Part shown: one piece after another, positions 8,908 through 18,015 of the stretch
How positions within the stretch are numbered: position 1 is the stretch's first letter
Layout of the letters: each line of letters begins with the position of its first letter
Source of the DNA: Subdoligranulum sp.
GTDB taxonomy: Bacteria > Bacillota > Clostridia > Oscillospirales > Ruminococcaceae
Assembly: GCA_014799685.1 (NCBI GenBank)
Contig: JAAVHN010000042.1
Location: 1 to 40,199, forward strand
Direction: 5' to 3'
DNA length: 40,199 nt
Program-made: the position numbers and the translations under genes
The notes under the pieces: model-generated
Database searches by the model: none
Seen by the model: the letters and a program-made list of their open reading frames with translations, nothing else
What the model was told of the DNA's origin: nothing

Positions 8908-9375
8908 ATGATCGAATTGTACAAACCGGCGCTCCACGAGCTGGGATTCCGGGAGCGCCTTTTGGCCGATAAAGAAACCATGGCCTACAACCGTGCCTGG
9001 GGCGGAACCATTCCATTCCCCAAGGAAAAATGGGAAAAATGGTATCAACGCTGGCTCAAAGCGCCTGCGTTCGAGCGGTATTACCGTTATTTATATGATC
9101 CCGCCGGCAAAAATTTTGTGGGAGAGGCCGCTTATCATTACGATGAGGAAAAGGGCATCCATCTTTGCGACGTGATCGTTCTGGCGGAATACCGCAGCCG
9201 GGGATTCGGGTCGGCAGGTCTCCGGCTGCTTTGCGGCGCGGCAAAGGAAAACGGGATCCCGGTGCTGTACGATGACATTGCGGCAGATAACCCATCCTGG
9301 CGATTATTCTTGAAAAATGGATTTGAAATCGATACGCGGGACGAAGCTGTTATAATGGTCAAAAAAACTTTATAG
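8908..9375 (+). CDS. GNAT family N-acetyltransferase
   Basis: LCDVIVLAEYRSRGFGSAGLRLLCGAAKENG...NPSWRLFLKNGFE. Confidence 0.85.
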   Translation: MIELYKPALHELGFRERLLADKETMAYNRAWGGTIPFPKEKWEKWYQRWLKAPAFERYYRYLYDPAGKNFVGEAAYHYDEEKGIHLCDVIVLAEYRSRGFGSAGLRLLCGAAKENGIPVLYDDIAADNPSWRLFLKNGFEIDTRDEAVIMVKKTL

Positions 9376-9386
9376 CCTCCGGCTAT

Positions 9387-9430
9387 CGGGCAGCGATCCA
9401 CTGGGGATCGCTGCCCGTACTGTTATTTTG
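9387..9430 (+). terminator. Rho-independent terminator
   Basis: CGGGCAGCGATCC/GGATCGCTGCCCG followed by TACTGTTATTTT. Confidence 0.7.
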
Positions 9431-9540
9431 ATGGGGAGTTCCCCTGTGCAATTCTCTGCGGCTGTGGCCGCTGCCGCCATCGCTCCATGCACAGTCCTGC
9501 GGCAAAGCCTCGCCATTCGCCGCGGCCGGGATTGCCCGCT

Positions 9541-10203
9541 TTATCTTCTGTTCTGGTTATTCCATTGGTTGCGCCAGGCACGGCGGGTCTTGCTGTAGCG
9601 CATCTGCTGGCGCACCTTGCGCAGGAAATCTTCTCCGAAGAACAGCAGGAAATTGGCCAGCGAAAACACGATGGCGGCGCGCATGCTCCAGGTGCCCATC
9701 AACAGGTCCAGCGCGCACAGCGCACCGGAAACATACGCCAGATACTTCATCTTGATGGGCAGGATGAAGAACAGCAGCACCTGAAAATCGGGATACAGCG
9801 CCGCAAACGCAAAGAACAGCGAGAGGTTGATATAATTTCCGGTGCCGTAGCCGGTGATCGCGGCGGCAGCGATCGCGCCGAGCATTCCGCACAGGTAATA
9901 CACATTGAAGCGGAAGCCGCCCCATGTGTTTTCCAGCGTGTTGCCAATCAGATAATAAAAATACAGCGAGATGATCAGCCCGAACGGCCTGGTCGTCTGC
10001 GGGATGAATACGAATGTGACAAGCCGCCACACCTCGCCGTGCATCACGGCAGCCCAGTTCAGCGAAAAGCGGCTGAGCAGCTGGATCGCCGGGCTGAGCT
10101 GGTCGGCAAGATACACCATCCCCTGCCCCGCGATGATCACCAGCATCAGGCGCGGAATGTAGTAACGGCCGAATTTACGCTCCAAACGATAGACCCATTT
10201 CAT
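9541..10203 (-). CDS. Rhomboid-fold membrane protein (catalytic GxSG not seen)
   Basis: HGEVWRLVTFVFIP and YFYYLIGNTLENTWG resemble rhomboid TM1-TM3 region; RBS GAAAGGAA before ATG. Confidence 0.65.
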   Translation of the reverse strand: MKWVYRLERKFGRYYIPRLMLVIIAGQGMVYLADQLSPAIQLLSRFSLNWAAVMHGEVWRLVTFVFIPQTTRPFGLIISLYFYYLIGNTLENTWGGFRFNVYYLCGMLGAIAAAAITGYGTGNYINLSLFFAFAALYPDFQVLLFFILPIKMKYLAYVSGALCALDLLMGTWSMRAAIVFSLANFLLFFGEDFLRKVRQQMRYSKTRRAWRNQWNNQNRR

Positions 10204-10541
10204 AAGTGTTTTGGTTCCTTTCTGTTTATCATTCGCTGTTTTTGAAATGATCTGCTTTGCTTTACTTGCAACCGCGCGGTTTTGCGCAGATACGTTTTCC
10301 GGCGTTCGTTGCCGCGGCGGCTCGCGGTTACATCCGGCTATAGCTGCCGGGCCGTCGCATGCGCTGTGTCTGTCGCTGCGGGGCTGCCGCATTTGCTATG
10401 GCCGCTGTATTCGATGCAGCCGGTGGCCCACTGTGTTCGCTGCCGCCGCAGTCTTTTAAAAACTTCCTGCATATCTCCTGTACCAATTCTGCTCTTTCAA
10501 CAAGTATTGTAACAAATACCCGCTTTGGATTCAACAAAGAG

Positions 10542-10707
10542 TTATGTACAAACTGTAACTTTCCGGAAAAATGTGGAAAACCTGTCGGCTTATCCCGTGC
10601 TTTTCAACGTTTTCCACAGGGTTTTCAACAAAAATTGTGGAAAGGTCGGTATACACTGTGTAAAACTCGGTTGAAAAGTTAAAAGTTTTCCCGTGCAGTG
10701 TGGAAAA
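10542..10707. promoter_or_regulatory. Cluster of DnaA-box-like 9-mers
   Basis: Exact TTWTNCACA at 10572-10580(-), 10610-10618(+), 10657-10665(-), 10699-10707(-); near matches at 10542-10550, 10590-10598, 10636-10644. Confidence 0.55.
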
Positions 10708-10856
10708 CCGGCCTCACACCGCGGCAACGACCGCCCGCATTTTGAGGGGCCTTATCGCCGCATATCTGACATCGCTTTCCCGCAGAACAGACGTCGCGCT
10801 CCCTATGCAGAGCGAGGGAACCCCCGGAAATCCCCCCGCTTTGTGCCGGGTCGATA

Positions 10857-11762
10857 TCATGTCTCCTCGTGCGGCGGTGTAAAGCCCTCGCCGAACACCT
10901 CGCTTGCCTCGGTGATCATCACAAACGCGCTTTCGTCGATGCTGTGCACCGCATTGCGCACCTTGAAGATCTCGCTTTTGCTGCACGCACACAGCACAAG
11001 GTGCCGCTCCGCGCCGGAATACGCGCCGATGGCCCTGACCAGTGTCGCACCGCGGCTCGTCTCGGCGTCAATGGCGCGCGCCGCAGCCGGGCCGTCCTTT
11101 GTAATAATGATCGCCAGCTTGCCGCTGCCCGCGCCGTACATCACCTTATCGATGACCAGCGACTGCGCATAGGTGCAGATCGCGCCGTAGAGCAGCGCAT
11201 CGATATTGCGGAAGAAGATACCGCCGAGCAGGATCACGGAGAGGTCGATGAGCAGCGTGACCTGTCCCATCGAAAAATGCGGCCGCAGCTTTTTGACCGT
11301 GAAGATCAGGAAATCCGTGCCGCCTGTTGACGAGCCGCGCATATACACCAGCGCCAGCCCGGCGCCCATAAAGACGCCCGAAAACACCGCTGCCAGCAGC
11401 GGGCTGCCGGTATACGCCGGCGTGTGCGGAAAAACGAGATCGAGAAAGAACGTGGAGATCACCATGGTGCGGAAGCTTTTGAACAAAAATTTCCGCCCCA
11501 CCACGCGGTAACTGAGCAGGATGATGGGAATGTTCAGCGCCAGTGTGGTGGTACCGATGGGCCAGCGCCACAAATGGTTGAGGAGCAGCGCAAGGCCCGT
11601 GACGCCGCCCGGTGCAAAATCGGCCGATTTGGCAAATGTATAAACGCCGAGCGCGAACAAGATACTGCCCAGAGCGTCATAGACAAGATCGGCTGCAAGC
11701 GCGCGCAGCCGCCCTGCATGCGGTTCTGTTTGGTTTTGCGGGGACTGGTGCTCGTTCCTCAT
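10857..11762 (-). CDS. YitT family membrane protein (DUF161/DUF2179)
   Basis: GVYTFAKSADFAPGGVTGLALLLNHL...YMRGSSTGGTDFL; C-terminal DUF2179-like domain. Confidence 0.9.
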   Translation of the reverse strand: MRNEHQSPQNQTEPHAGRLRALAADLVYDALGSILFALGVYTFAKSADFAPGGVTGLALLLNHLWRWPIGTTTLALNIPIILLSYRVVGRKFLFKSFRTMVISTFFLDLVFPHTPAYTGSPLLAAVFSGVFMGAGLALVYMRGSSTGGTDFLIFTVKKLRPHFSMGQVTLLIDLSVILLGGIFFRNIDALLYGAICTYAQSLVIDKVMYGAGSGKLAIIITKDGPAAARAIDAETSRGATLVRAIGAYSGAERHLVLCACSKSEIFKVRNAVHSIDESAFVMITEASEVFGEGFTPPHEET

Positions 11763-11930
11763 GCTGTGTGGCCTGCCTTTCCTGCTGCAAGATTTGAAAA
11801 CACTCTGATTCGGTCCATGGGCCGGAACCCTTTTTATTTATTATACACATTTCTTCCCCTCAATGGAAGCACCGTCCGAGCAGATTTTGCTGTGCCTCGC
11901 CCTTCTTCATCGCATTTCTCTGCCATACTT

Positions 11931-12034
11931 CTCCGCCGCACCACTCCGCCGCACCACTCCGCCGCATCGTTCCACCGTTTCGCTCCACCGTTTCGCTCCA
12001 CCGTTTCGCTTCACCGCGTCGCTCCGCCGCACCA
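11931..12034. repeat. Eight 13-bp tandem repeats
   Basis: CTCCGCCGCACCA x2, CTCCGCCGCATCG, TTCCACCGTTTCG, CTCCACCGTTTCG x2, CTTCACCGCGTCG, CTCCGCCGCACCA; all exactly 13 bp. Confidence 0.92.
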
Positions 12035-12044
12035 AATTTTTCAC

Positions 12045-12073
12045 TTGACACAAAATCACTCACGCGGTATAAT
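12045..12073 (+). promoter_or_regulatory. Sigma-A promoter TTGACA-N17-TATAAT for padR operon
   Basis: -35 12045-12050, -10 12068-12073. Confidence 0.85.
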
Positions 12074-12082
12074 GGCAATGTT

Positions 12083-12103
12083 ATATATAGATAATCTATA
12101 TAT
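12083..12103. promoter_or_regulatory. Candidate PadR operator (inverted repeat)
   Basis: ATATATAGAT-A-ATCTATATAT, 10-bp arms, just downstream of the -10. Confidence 0.65.
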
Positions 12104-12137
12104 CTTTTGAAAAATGATTTTAGGGAGTGACGCACGT

Positions 12138-12719
12138 ATGCCACAGGAAAAGAACCTTGTGCCCGGTTCGGCGCAGATGCTGCTGCTGCGGCTTTTGGCA
12201 GAGCGGGATATGTACGGCTATCAGATGATTGAGGAGCTGGCAAAGCGCTCGAACGACACGTTCGCGCTGAAGGCGGGGACGCTGTATCCCATCCTGCACG
12301 CGCTGGAGGCCGAAGGCAGCATCGAAAGCTATGAGCAGCCGGGCGGGCTCGTCACAGTGGGCAAGCCGCGCCGGTATTACCGCATCACGAAGGCGGGGCG
12401 CGGCGTGCTGGAGGCGCGGCAAACGGAATGGCGCCGTGTTTCACGCGCGATCAACGCGGTGCTGGATGCCTGCCGCACCGGCGGTGAAGCAGGCAACGCA
12501 GTTCCGGATGGCCGCCACATCGCCAGTACAGCAGGCGGCACGGTGTCAGACACCCGCCGCACCGGCTGCGAAACGAATCGTGCGGCGCTGGATATCTGCC
12601 GCACCGGTATTGGAACAGACAACGCGATGCTGAATATTTTCCGCACCAGCTGCAAAGCACTCCGTGCAACGCCGAGCACCCGTCTTCCCAGCCATCAAAC
12701 ACTGAAGGAGGTGCCGTAA
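12138..12719 (+). CDS. PadR family transcriptional regulator with repetitive C-terminal extension
   Basis: MLLLRLLAERDMYGYQMIEELAKRS...LKAGTLYPILHALEAEGSIES; RBS AGGGAG before ATG 12138. Confidence 0.88.
   Translation: MPQEKNLVPGSAQMLLLRLLAERDMYGYQMIEELAKRSNDTFALKAGTLYPILHALEAEGSIESYEQPGGLVTVGKPRRYYRITKAGRGVLEARQTEWRRVSRAINAVLDACRTGGEAGNAVPDGRHIASTAGGTVSDTRRTGCETNRAALDICRTGIGTDNAMLNIFRTSCKALRATPSTRLPSHQTLKEVP
12453..12704 (+). repeat. Six degenerate 42-bp (14-aa) tandem units in the padR 3' end
   Basis: NAVLDACRTGGEAG / NAVPDGRHIASTAG / GTVSDTRRTGCETN / RAALDICRTGIGTD / NAMLNIFRTSCKAL / RATPSTRLPSHQTL. Confidence 0.75.
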
Positions 12720-14125
12720 TGGAACAGATACAACAGTGGATCGAAATCGCCGCTGCGCAGCTGCGCTGCCGGAAGGCCGTACCCGGTGTGCAGTGCGAGC
12801 TGGAAAGCCATTTGTACGAGCAGTACAACGCCTTTTTGGAACAGGGCTGCACCGCCGCAGAGGCGCAGCGCAAAACCGTGGAGAGCATGGGCGACCCCGT
12901 TCTGGCCGGCGGCGCGCTGGACCGCATCCACCGTCCGCGCCCCGCCTGGGGGCCGTTCTGCGCGGCAGCTGCGCTGCTGCTGATGGGCGGCATCCTGCGC
13001 TGGTGGCAGGGTATTCCCCTTGCGGCGGACGGAACGCTGCTGTGGCACGAGGGCAGCTGGCAGACGCTGTTTGTCACCGAGATCAGCATTTTGGTGCTGG
13101 CGCTGGTGCATTTCTGCATGGATGTCTCGCTGCTGTCGCGCTGGGCGTGGCAGATCTATCTGGGGCTGCTCGTCTTCTCCGGGTGCGGCATCCTGCTTGG
13201 CGATACTATCATCAACGGCCGCCGTTACTGGGCGCTGCCCTTCTTCGGGCTGTACAGTGCGTTTGATTTTGCACTGTTGTTTGCGCCGGTTTACGCCGCC
13301 GTGGTGTACCGGCAGCGCGGACGCGGCTGGCGCGGTTTTTGCATCTGCTGTGCCGCGCTTTTACCTGGGCTCATGCTGTGCCTGTATGCGCCGCAGATCG
13401 TGGCGGTGATTTTGCTGGCCGTCACAGGGCTTGTGCTTGGGGTGCTCTGCTGCCGGAATGATTGGTTCTGTATCGGAAAGCGGCACAGCCTGTGCGCGCT
13501 TTGTCTTACAGTACCGGCAATGCTTGCCGTTCCGTTGCTGGTATTGCTGCGCTGCTTTGGCGCCGGGCTTCCTGTCATGCTGGCACGCATGTTCTACGTG
13601 TTCCGCATAGATGATCCAGCCGGCGCAGACTATTGGCTGAATGGCCTGCAGCGCATGTGGGACGGCATGCACTGGTTTTCGCCCGGCGACGCGGCACTGC
13701 TGCTCAGTGAGCAGACCGGCCTGCTCCGCGTGGAAGAATTTGTCGGGCAGGGCGCGTCCGCACTCTGTGCCGACTCCCTGCCTGCCCTGCTCGGCTGGCG
13801 TTTGGGCGCCTTTTGGGCATTTGCGGTGGTCGCGGCCATCGCGGGGGGCATGCTCTGGCTGTGGCATACCGCAAACCAAATCCGCAGCAGCATCGGTCGC
13901 CTGTGTGCAGTGTCCGTGTGCACCCTGCTTTCGGGCAGCGGTCTTTTGTATCTGTGCGGCTCCTTCGGCTGGCATGGCAATAGCAGCATGCTCCCGTTCT
14001 TCGGCAGCAGTGTGGACATGATCGTGCAGGCGGCTGTGATCGGCCTGCTGCTCTCGGCCTTCCGGCTCGATACAGTTTTGCATGAGCCTTCCGCCGCCCC
14101 GCGCCGTGCGCCGGATGCAGCGTAA
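12719..14125 (+). CDS. Membrane protein: N-terminal permease-prefix-like domain plus divergent SEDS (FtsW/RodA-like) core
   Basis: ATG overlaps the padR stop (TAATG). N-terminus VQCELESHLYEQYNAFLEQGCTAAEAQRKTVESMGDP; C-terminal LPFFGSSVDMIVQAAVIGLLLS resembles SEDS LPFISYGGSS...IGLLLS; ADSLPALLGWRLGAFWA resembles TDFIFAVIAEELGF. Confidence 0.6.
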   Translation: MEQIQQWIEIAAAQLRCRKAVPGVQCELESHLYEQYNAFLEQGCTAAEAQRKTVESMGDPVLAGGALDRIHRPRPAWGPFCAAAALLLMGGILRWWQGIPLAADGTLLWHEGSWQTLFVTEISILVLALVHFCMDVSLLSRWAWQIYLGLLVFSGCGILLGDTIINGRRYWALPFFGLYSAFDFALLFAPVYAAVVYRQRGRGWRGFCICCAALLPGLMLCLYAPQIVAVILLAVTGLVLGVLCCRNDWFCIGKRHSLCALCLTVPAMLAVPLLVLLRCFGAGLPVMLARMFYVFRIDDPAGADYWLNGLQRMWDGMHWFSPGDAALLLSEQTGLLRVEEFVGQGASALCADSLPALLGWRLGAFWAFAVVAAIAGGMLWLWHTANQIRSSIGRLCAVSVCTLLSGSGLLYLCGSFGWHGNSSMLPFFGSSVDMIVQAAVIGLLLSAFRLDTVLHEPSAAPRRAPDAA

Positions 14126-14136
14126 ATTTGGAACAC

Positions 14137-14165
14137 TTGCAGGCATAAAATTTATCTGCTAAAAT
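14137..14165 (+). promoter_or_regulatory. Sigma-A-type promoter TTGCAG-N17-TAAAAT
   Basis: -35 14137-14142, -10 14160-14165, upstream of the 112-aa ORF. Confidence 0.55.
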
Positions 14166-14195
14166 GGAAGCAAACAGAACGCATGGGGGAATACG

Positions 14196-14534
14196 ATGAA
14201 ATTATACAGGCCTGTCGGAGAAAAAGAATATCAGCTGATCCGGGAGAGCGATTTCACTGCATTTCCGCCCAGACTGCCGGAGCAGCCGATTTTCTATCCT
14301 GTGTTAAATGAACAATATGCAACGGAAATTGCCCTCAAATGGAATGTAAAGGATAAAAATTCAGGATATAAAGGGTATGTTACCTGCTTTGAGGTCGATA
14401 ATCGTTTCATCTCCAGATATCAAGTACAAACCGTCGGAAGGTCCTACCATCAAGAATACTGGATCCCTGCCGGGGATCTGGCAGAATTGAACCAGCATAT
14501 CATCGGCAAGATTAAAGTTATAAAGGAAGTATAA
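14196..14534 (+). CDS. Conserved hypothetical protein (often annotated ADP-ribosylation/crystallin J1-like)
   Basis: MKLYRPVGEKEYQLIRESDFTAFPPRLPEQPIFYPVLNEQYA...QTVGRSYHQEYWIPAGDL; promoter and coding frame intact. Confidence 0.7.
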   Translation: MKLYRPVGEKEYQLIRESDFTAFPPRLPEQPIFYPVLNEQYATEIALKWNVKDKNSGYKGYVTCFEVDNRFISRYQVQTVGRSYHQEYWIPAGDLAELNQHIIGKIKVIKEV

Positions 14535-14623
14535 GGAAAAATATTGTTCCTCTCCCCCGGAAAGCATACTGGAGAAAGGGCATAGTATCTTTTCTGTAAA
14601 GCGCTTATCCGATAAAACCGAAA

Positions 14624-14660
14624 CGGGCCGCCGGTAAATGCCGGCGGCCCGTTTTCATTT
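14624..14660. terminator. Bidirectional terminator (end of ribosomal operon)
   Basis: CGGGCCGCCGG/CCGGCGGCCCG with T-rich sequence on both sides. Confidence 0.8.
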
Positions 14661-14695
14661 AATTGTTTTGGACCGGTTTGCGCGGGATTTCCCGA

Positions 14696-15037
14696 TCAAA
14701 CCAGCTCGATGATCGCCATCTCGGCGGCGTCGCCGCGGCGCACACCGGTTTTGATGATGCGGGTGTAGCCGCCGTCGCGGTCGGCATACTTCGGGCCGAT
14801 CTCGTCGATCACTTTCTTCGCTACGTCCTCTTTCGTGATATAGCTGAATACCTGACGCTTCGCGTGCAGGTCGTCACGTTTGCCGAGGGTCACCATCTTC
14901 TCCGCCATTGCGCGCACTTCCTTTGCGCGCGTAACTGTCGTCTCGATCCTGCCGTTTTCCAGCAGGTAAGTCGTCATGGCGCGGAGCATCGCCCTGCGGT
15001 GATCGCTGGTTCTGCCAAGCTTTCTCGTTCCGGGCAT
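14696..15037 (-). CDS. rplQ: 50S ribosomal protein L17
   Basis: [40 protein letters not shown]. Confidence 0.98.
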   Translation of the reverse strand: MPGTRKLGRTSDHRRAMLRAMTTYLLENGRIETTVTRAKEVRAMAEKMVTLGKRDDLHAKRQVFSYITKEDVAKKVIDEIGPKYADRDGGYTRIIKTGVRRGDAAEMAIIELV

Positions 15038-15140
15038 GCTGTTTCACTCCTTTGCAGTTTGGTGGGAACGCGTTTGCCGCCGCACTGCCGGCCGCTTTTA
15101 CCGGGCCGGCATGCCTTTGGCAAAAAACGCGGTTCAATTT

Positions 15141-16094
15141 TTACTCTTCTTCTTTTGTCAGCGAAAATCCGAGGGAATCCAGCTTTGCCAGCACCTCTTC
15201 GAGGCTCTTGCGGCCGAGGTTGCGCACCTTCATCATCTCGTCTTCGGATTTGTTGATCAGGTCTTCCACAGTGTTGATGCCGGCACGCTTCAGGCAGTTG
15301 AACGAACGCACGGAGAGGTCGAGCTCTTCGATTGTCATCTCGAGCGTCTTCTCCTTGCCCTTGTCGTCCTTCTCCACCATGATCTCGGTCTCCATCGCCT
15401 CCTGCGACAGCGTCACAAACAGGTTCAGGTGCTCGGTCATGATGCGCGCCGCAAGGCTCACGGCCTCCTGCGCGCTGATGGTGCCGTCCGTCCAGACCTC
15501 AAGCGTCAGCTTGTCGTAGTCGGTGATCTGGCCGACACGGGTATTCTCCACCGTATAGTTTACCTTGAGCACAGGGGTATAAATGCTGTCCACAGGCAGC
15601 GCGCTCAGCGACGCCTGCTCCGCGGCCTGCTTGTTGCGCTCTGCCGGCACATAGCCGCGGCCCTTGTCGAAGACCAGCTCCATAATCAGCTTTGCCCCGT
15701 CCGCAAGGGTGGCGATGTGCCAATCGGGGTTCAGTACCTCGATCTCGGCATCCTGCTGGATGCTGCCGGCCGTTACCTCGCCCTCGCCGCTGGCCTCGAT
15801 GCGCACGGTTTTCGGCGTATCGGAATACAGCTTCGCGGTGATGCCCTTGACGTTCAGAACGATCTCTGTAACGTCCTCCTTCACACCCTCGATCGTGGAG
15901 AACTCGTGAACTACCCCGTCGATTTTAATGCTGGTGACTGCCACGCCCGGCAGGCTGGAAAGCAGCACACGCCGCAGGCTGTTGCCCAGAGTGGTACCGA
16001 AACCGCGCTCCAGCGGCTCTACGACGAATTTGCCGTAGCGGCCGTCCGCAGACAGGTTCGCGGTATCGATTCTGGGTCTCTCAATCTCCATCAT
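15141..16094 (-). CDS. rpoA: RNA polymerase alpha subunit
   Basis: [11 protein letters not shown]...[39 protein letters not shown] upstream. Confidence 0.98.
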   Translation of the reverse strand: MMEIERPRIDTANLSADGRYGKFVVEPLERGFGTTLGNSLRRVLLSSLPGVAVTSIKIDGVVHEFSTIEGVKEDVTEIVLNVKGITAKLYSDTPKTVRIEASGEGEVTAGSIQQDAEIEVLNPDWHIATLADGAKLIMELVFDKGRGYVPAERNKQAAEQASLSALPVDSIYTPVLKVNYTVENTRVGQITDYDKLTLEVWTDGTISAQEAVSLAARIMTEHLNLFVTLSQEAMETEIMVEKDDKGKEKTLEMTIEELDLSVRSFNCLKRAGINTVEDLINKSEDEMMKVRNLGRKSLEEVLAKLDSLGFSLTKEEE

Positions 16095-16172
16095 TCTAAA
16101 ACCCTCCTTAGGTCGGGCAGGCAGCAGCGTGCCGCCCGCCAAATTGTTCGCGTGCAATGAGGATCACGGGGA

Positions 16173-16799
16173 TTACTTGGAGTACAACTCGACGATGAGG
16201 TGCTCTTCGATATCGAAATCGATCGCATCGCGCTCCGGCAGCTTGATGACGCTGACCGTCATTTTCTCGGCGTCCTTGTCCAGCCACGTGGGCACGGGGC
16301 GGGCGCTGTTCTTCTCGATGCATTCCTTGATCTTGTCGCAGTCGGTGGTGCGCACGGCGATCTTGTCCCCCTCTTTCACGAGGTAGGAAGGAATGTTCAC
16401 GGTCTGGCCGTTCACGCTGAAGTGACGGTGCAGCACCAGCTGGCGGGCTTCCTTGCGGCTCATCGCAAAGCCCGCGCGATAAACGATGTTATCGAGTCTG
16501 CTTTCAAGGATCCGAAGCAGATTCTCACCGGTGATGCCGCTCTTGCGCTCGGCCATCTCGAAGTAATGCGCGAACTGGCTTTCCAGTACGCCGTAATAAC
16601 GCTTTGCCTTCTGCTTTGCGCGCAGCTGCAGGCCGTACTCGGAGACCTTCTTGCGCGCCTGGTTCTGGCCGTGCTGGCCCGGCACGAAGCTGCGGCGCGC
16701 AAGCGCGCACTTGTCCGAGTAGCAGCGGTCGCCCTTCAGGAACAGCTTCTGGTTCTCGCGGCGGCACTGGCGGCAGACTGCGCCTGTATATCTTGCCAT
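16173..16799 (-). CDS. rpsD: 30S ribosomal protein S4 (Cys-containing form)
   Basis: [36 protein letters not shown]. Confidence 0.98.
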   Translation of the reverse strand: MARYTGAVCRQCRRENQKLFLKGDRCYSDKCALARRSFVPGQHGQNQARKKVSEYGLQLRAKQKAKRYYGVLESQFAHYFEMAERKSGITGENLLRILESRLDNIVYRAGFAMSRKEARQLVLHRHFSVNGQTVNIPSYLVKEGDKIAVRTTDCDKIKECIEKNSARPVPTWLDKDAEKMTVSVIKLPERDAIDFDIEEHLIVELYSK

Positions 16800-16816
16800 T
16801 GTCTTTCCTCCTTTGA

Positions 16817-17227
16817 TTAAATGCGGCGGCGCTTGGGCGGGCGGCAGCCGTTGTGCGGAATGGGGGTAACGTCCTTGATCATATTTACCTCCAAGCCGGT
16901 GGCCTGCAAAGCGCGGATCGCAGCTTCACGGCCGGAACCGGGGCCTTTTACATAGACCTCTACCGTCTTCATGCCGTGCTCCATCGCGGCACGGGCGGCA
17001 GTTTCCGCAGCAGTCTGTGCGGCAAACGGCGTCGATTTGCGCGAACCGCGGAAGCCAAGCCCACCGGCGCTGGCCCACGATACCGCGTTGCCCTGCACGT
17101 CTGTAATGGTAACAATGGTGTTGTTGAATGTGCTCTGAATATGCGCGCAGCCACGTTCGATGTTCTTGCGCTCACGGCGCTTGCCACGTACGGGAGCGCC
17201 TTTCTTAGCAGCGGCTTTTTGTGCCAT
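16817..17227 (-). CDS. rpsK: 30S ribosomal protein S11
   Basis: [46 protein letters not shown]. Confidence 0.98.
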   Translation of the reverse strand: MAQKAAAKKGAPVRGKRRERKNIERGCAHIQSTFNNTIVTITDVQGNAVSWASAGGLGFRGSRKSTPFAAQTAAETAARAAMEHGMKTVEVYVKGPGSGREAAIRALQATGLEVNMIKDVTPIPHNGCRPPKRRRI

Positions 17228-17251
17228 TCTATCGATCCTCCCTTTCGTGAA

Positions 17252-17620
17252 TCACTTCTTCTTATTTGCCACCGTGCGCTTCGGGCCCTTGCGGGTACGG
17301 GCGTTCGTCTTGGAACGCTGGCCGCGGACGGGAAGCCCCTTGCGGTGACGGATGCCGCGATAGCACTGGATCTCGACCAAACGCTTGATATCCAGCGCGG
17401 TATTGCGGCGCAGATCGCCCTCGACGATGAAATTCTTGTCGATGTAATCGCGAATGAGCGCCTCTTCGTCTTTGGTCAGGTCCTTTACGCGGGTATCAGG
17501 ATTGATCTTCGTCGCGTTCAGGATCTCGGTCGCAGCGCTGCGGCCGATGCCATAGATATAGGTGAGGCCAATTTCAACTCGCTTTTCTTTGGGCAAGTCA
17601 ACTCCGGCGATACGTGCCAT
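17252..17620 (-). CDS. rpsM: 30S ribosomal protein S13
   Basis: [30 protein letters not shown]. Confidence 0.98.
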   Translation of the reverse strand: MARIAGVDLPKEKRVEIGLTYIYGIGRSAATEILNATKINPDTRVKDLTKDEEALIRDYIDKNFIVEGDLRRNTALDIKRLVEIQCYRGIRHRKGLPVRGQRSKTNARTRKGPKRTVANKKK

Positions 17621-17867
17621 GTTTTTCAGCACCTCCTGATTGATTTTGCGGAAGCTCCGATCCGATTGGCGGGCCATGTCAGCGCCCGGCGATCGATTCC
17701 GAGGTTCCTCTTATCCCCTTGGTGGATGATGCCGCAGAAAACCGGCGGGATAAGGACGGCCCGCTGCGGCTGGAATGCTTTTGTGTGGAATGCCTTTGAA
17801 ATACCGTCCGCCCGCGCTCCCCCCGGGAAGCGTTCCCCGTGGGGAAAGCGGCCGGCAATGCCTGCCG

Positions 17868-17981
17868 TCAGCCCTGGCGCTGTTTGTGCTTCGGGTTCTG
17901 GCAGATCACCATCACGCGGCCTTTGCGCTTGATGACCTTGCATTTTTCACAGATCGGTTTCACGGAAGGTTTCACCTTCAT
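17868..17981 (-). CDS. rpmJ: 50S ribosomal protein L36 (missed by the ORF track, 37 aa)
   Basis: Translation [37 protein letters not shown]. Confidence 0.97.
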   Translation of the reverse strand: MKVKPSVKPICEKCKVIKRKGRVMVICQNPKHKQRQG

Positions 17982-18015
17982 GTCTGTTCCCTCCTTCTGG
18001 CGGCGCGCGAAACAT

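Noticed and set aside
10542-10707. Interpretation of the DnaA-box cluster as the chromosomal oriC
   Set aside because: No dnaA/dnaN/gidA nearby and no clear unwinding element seen; kept as a DnaA-binding cluster candidate only
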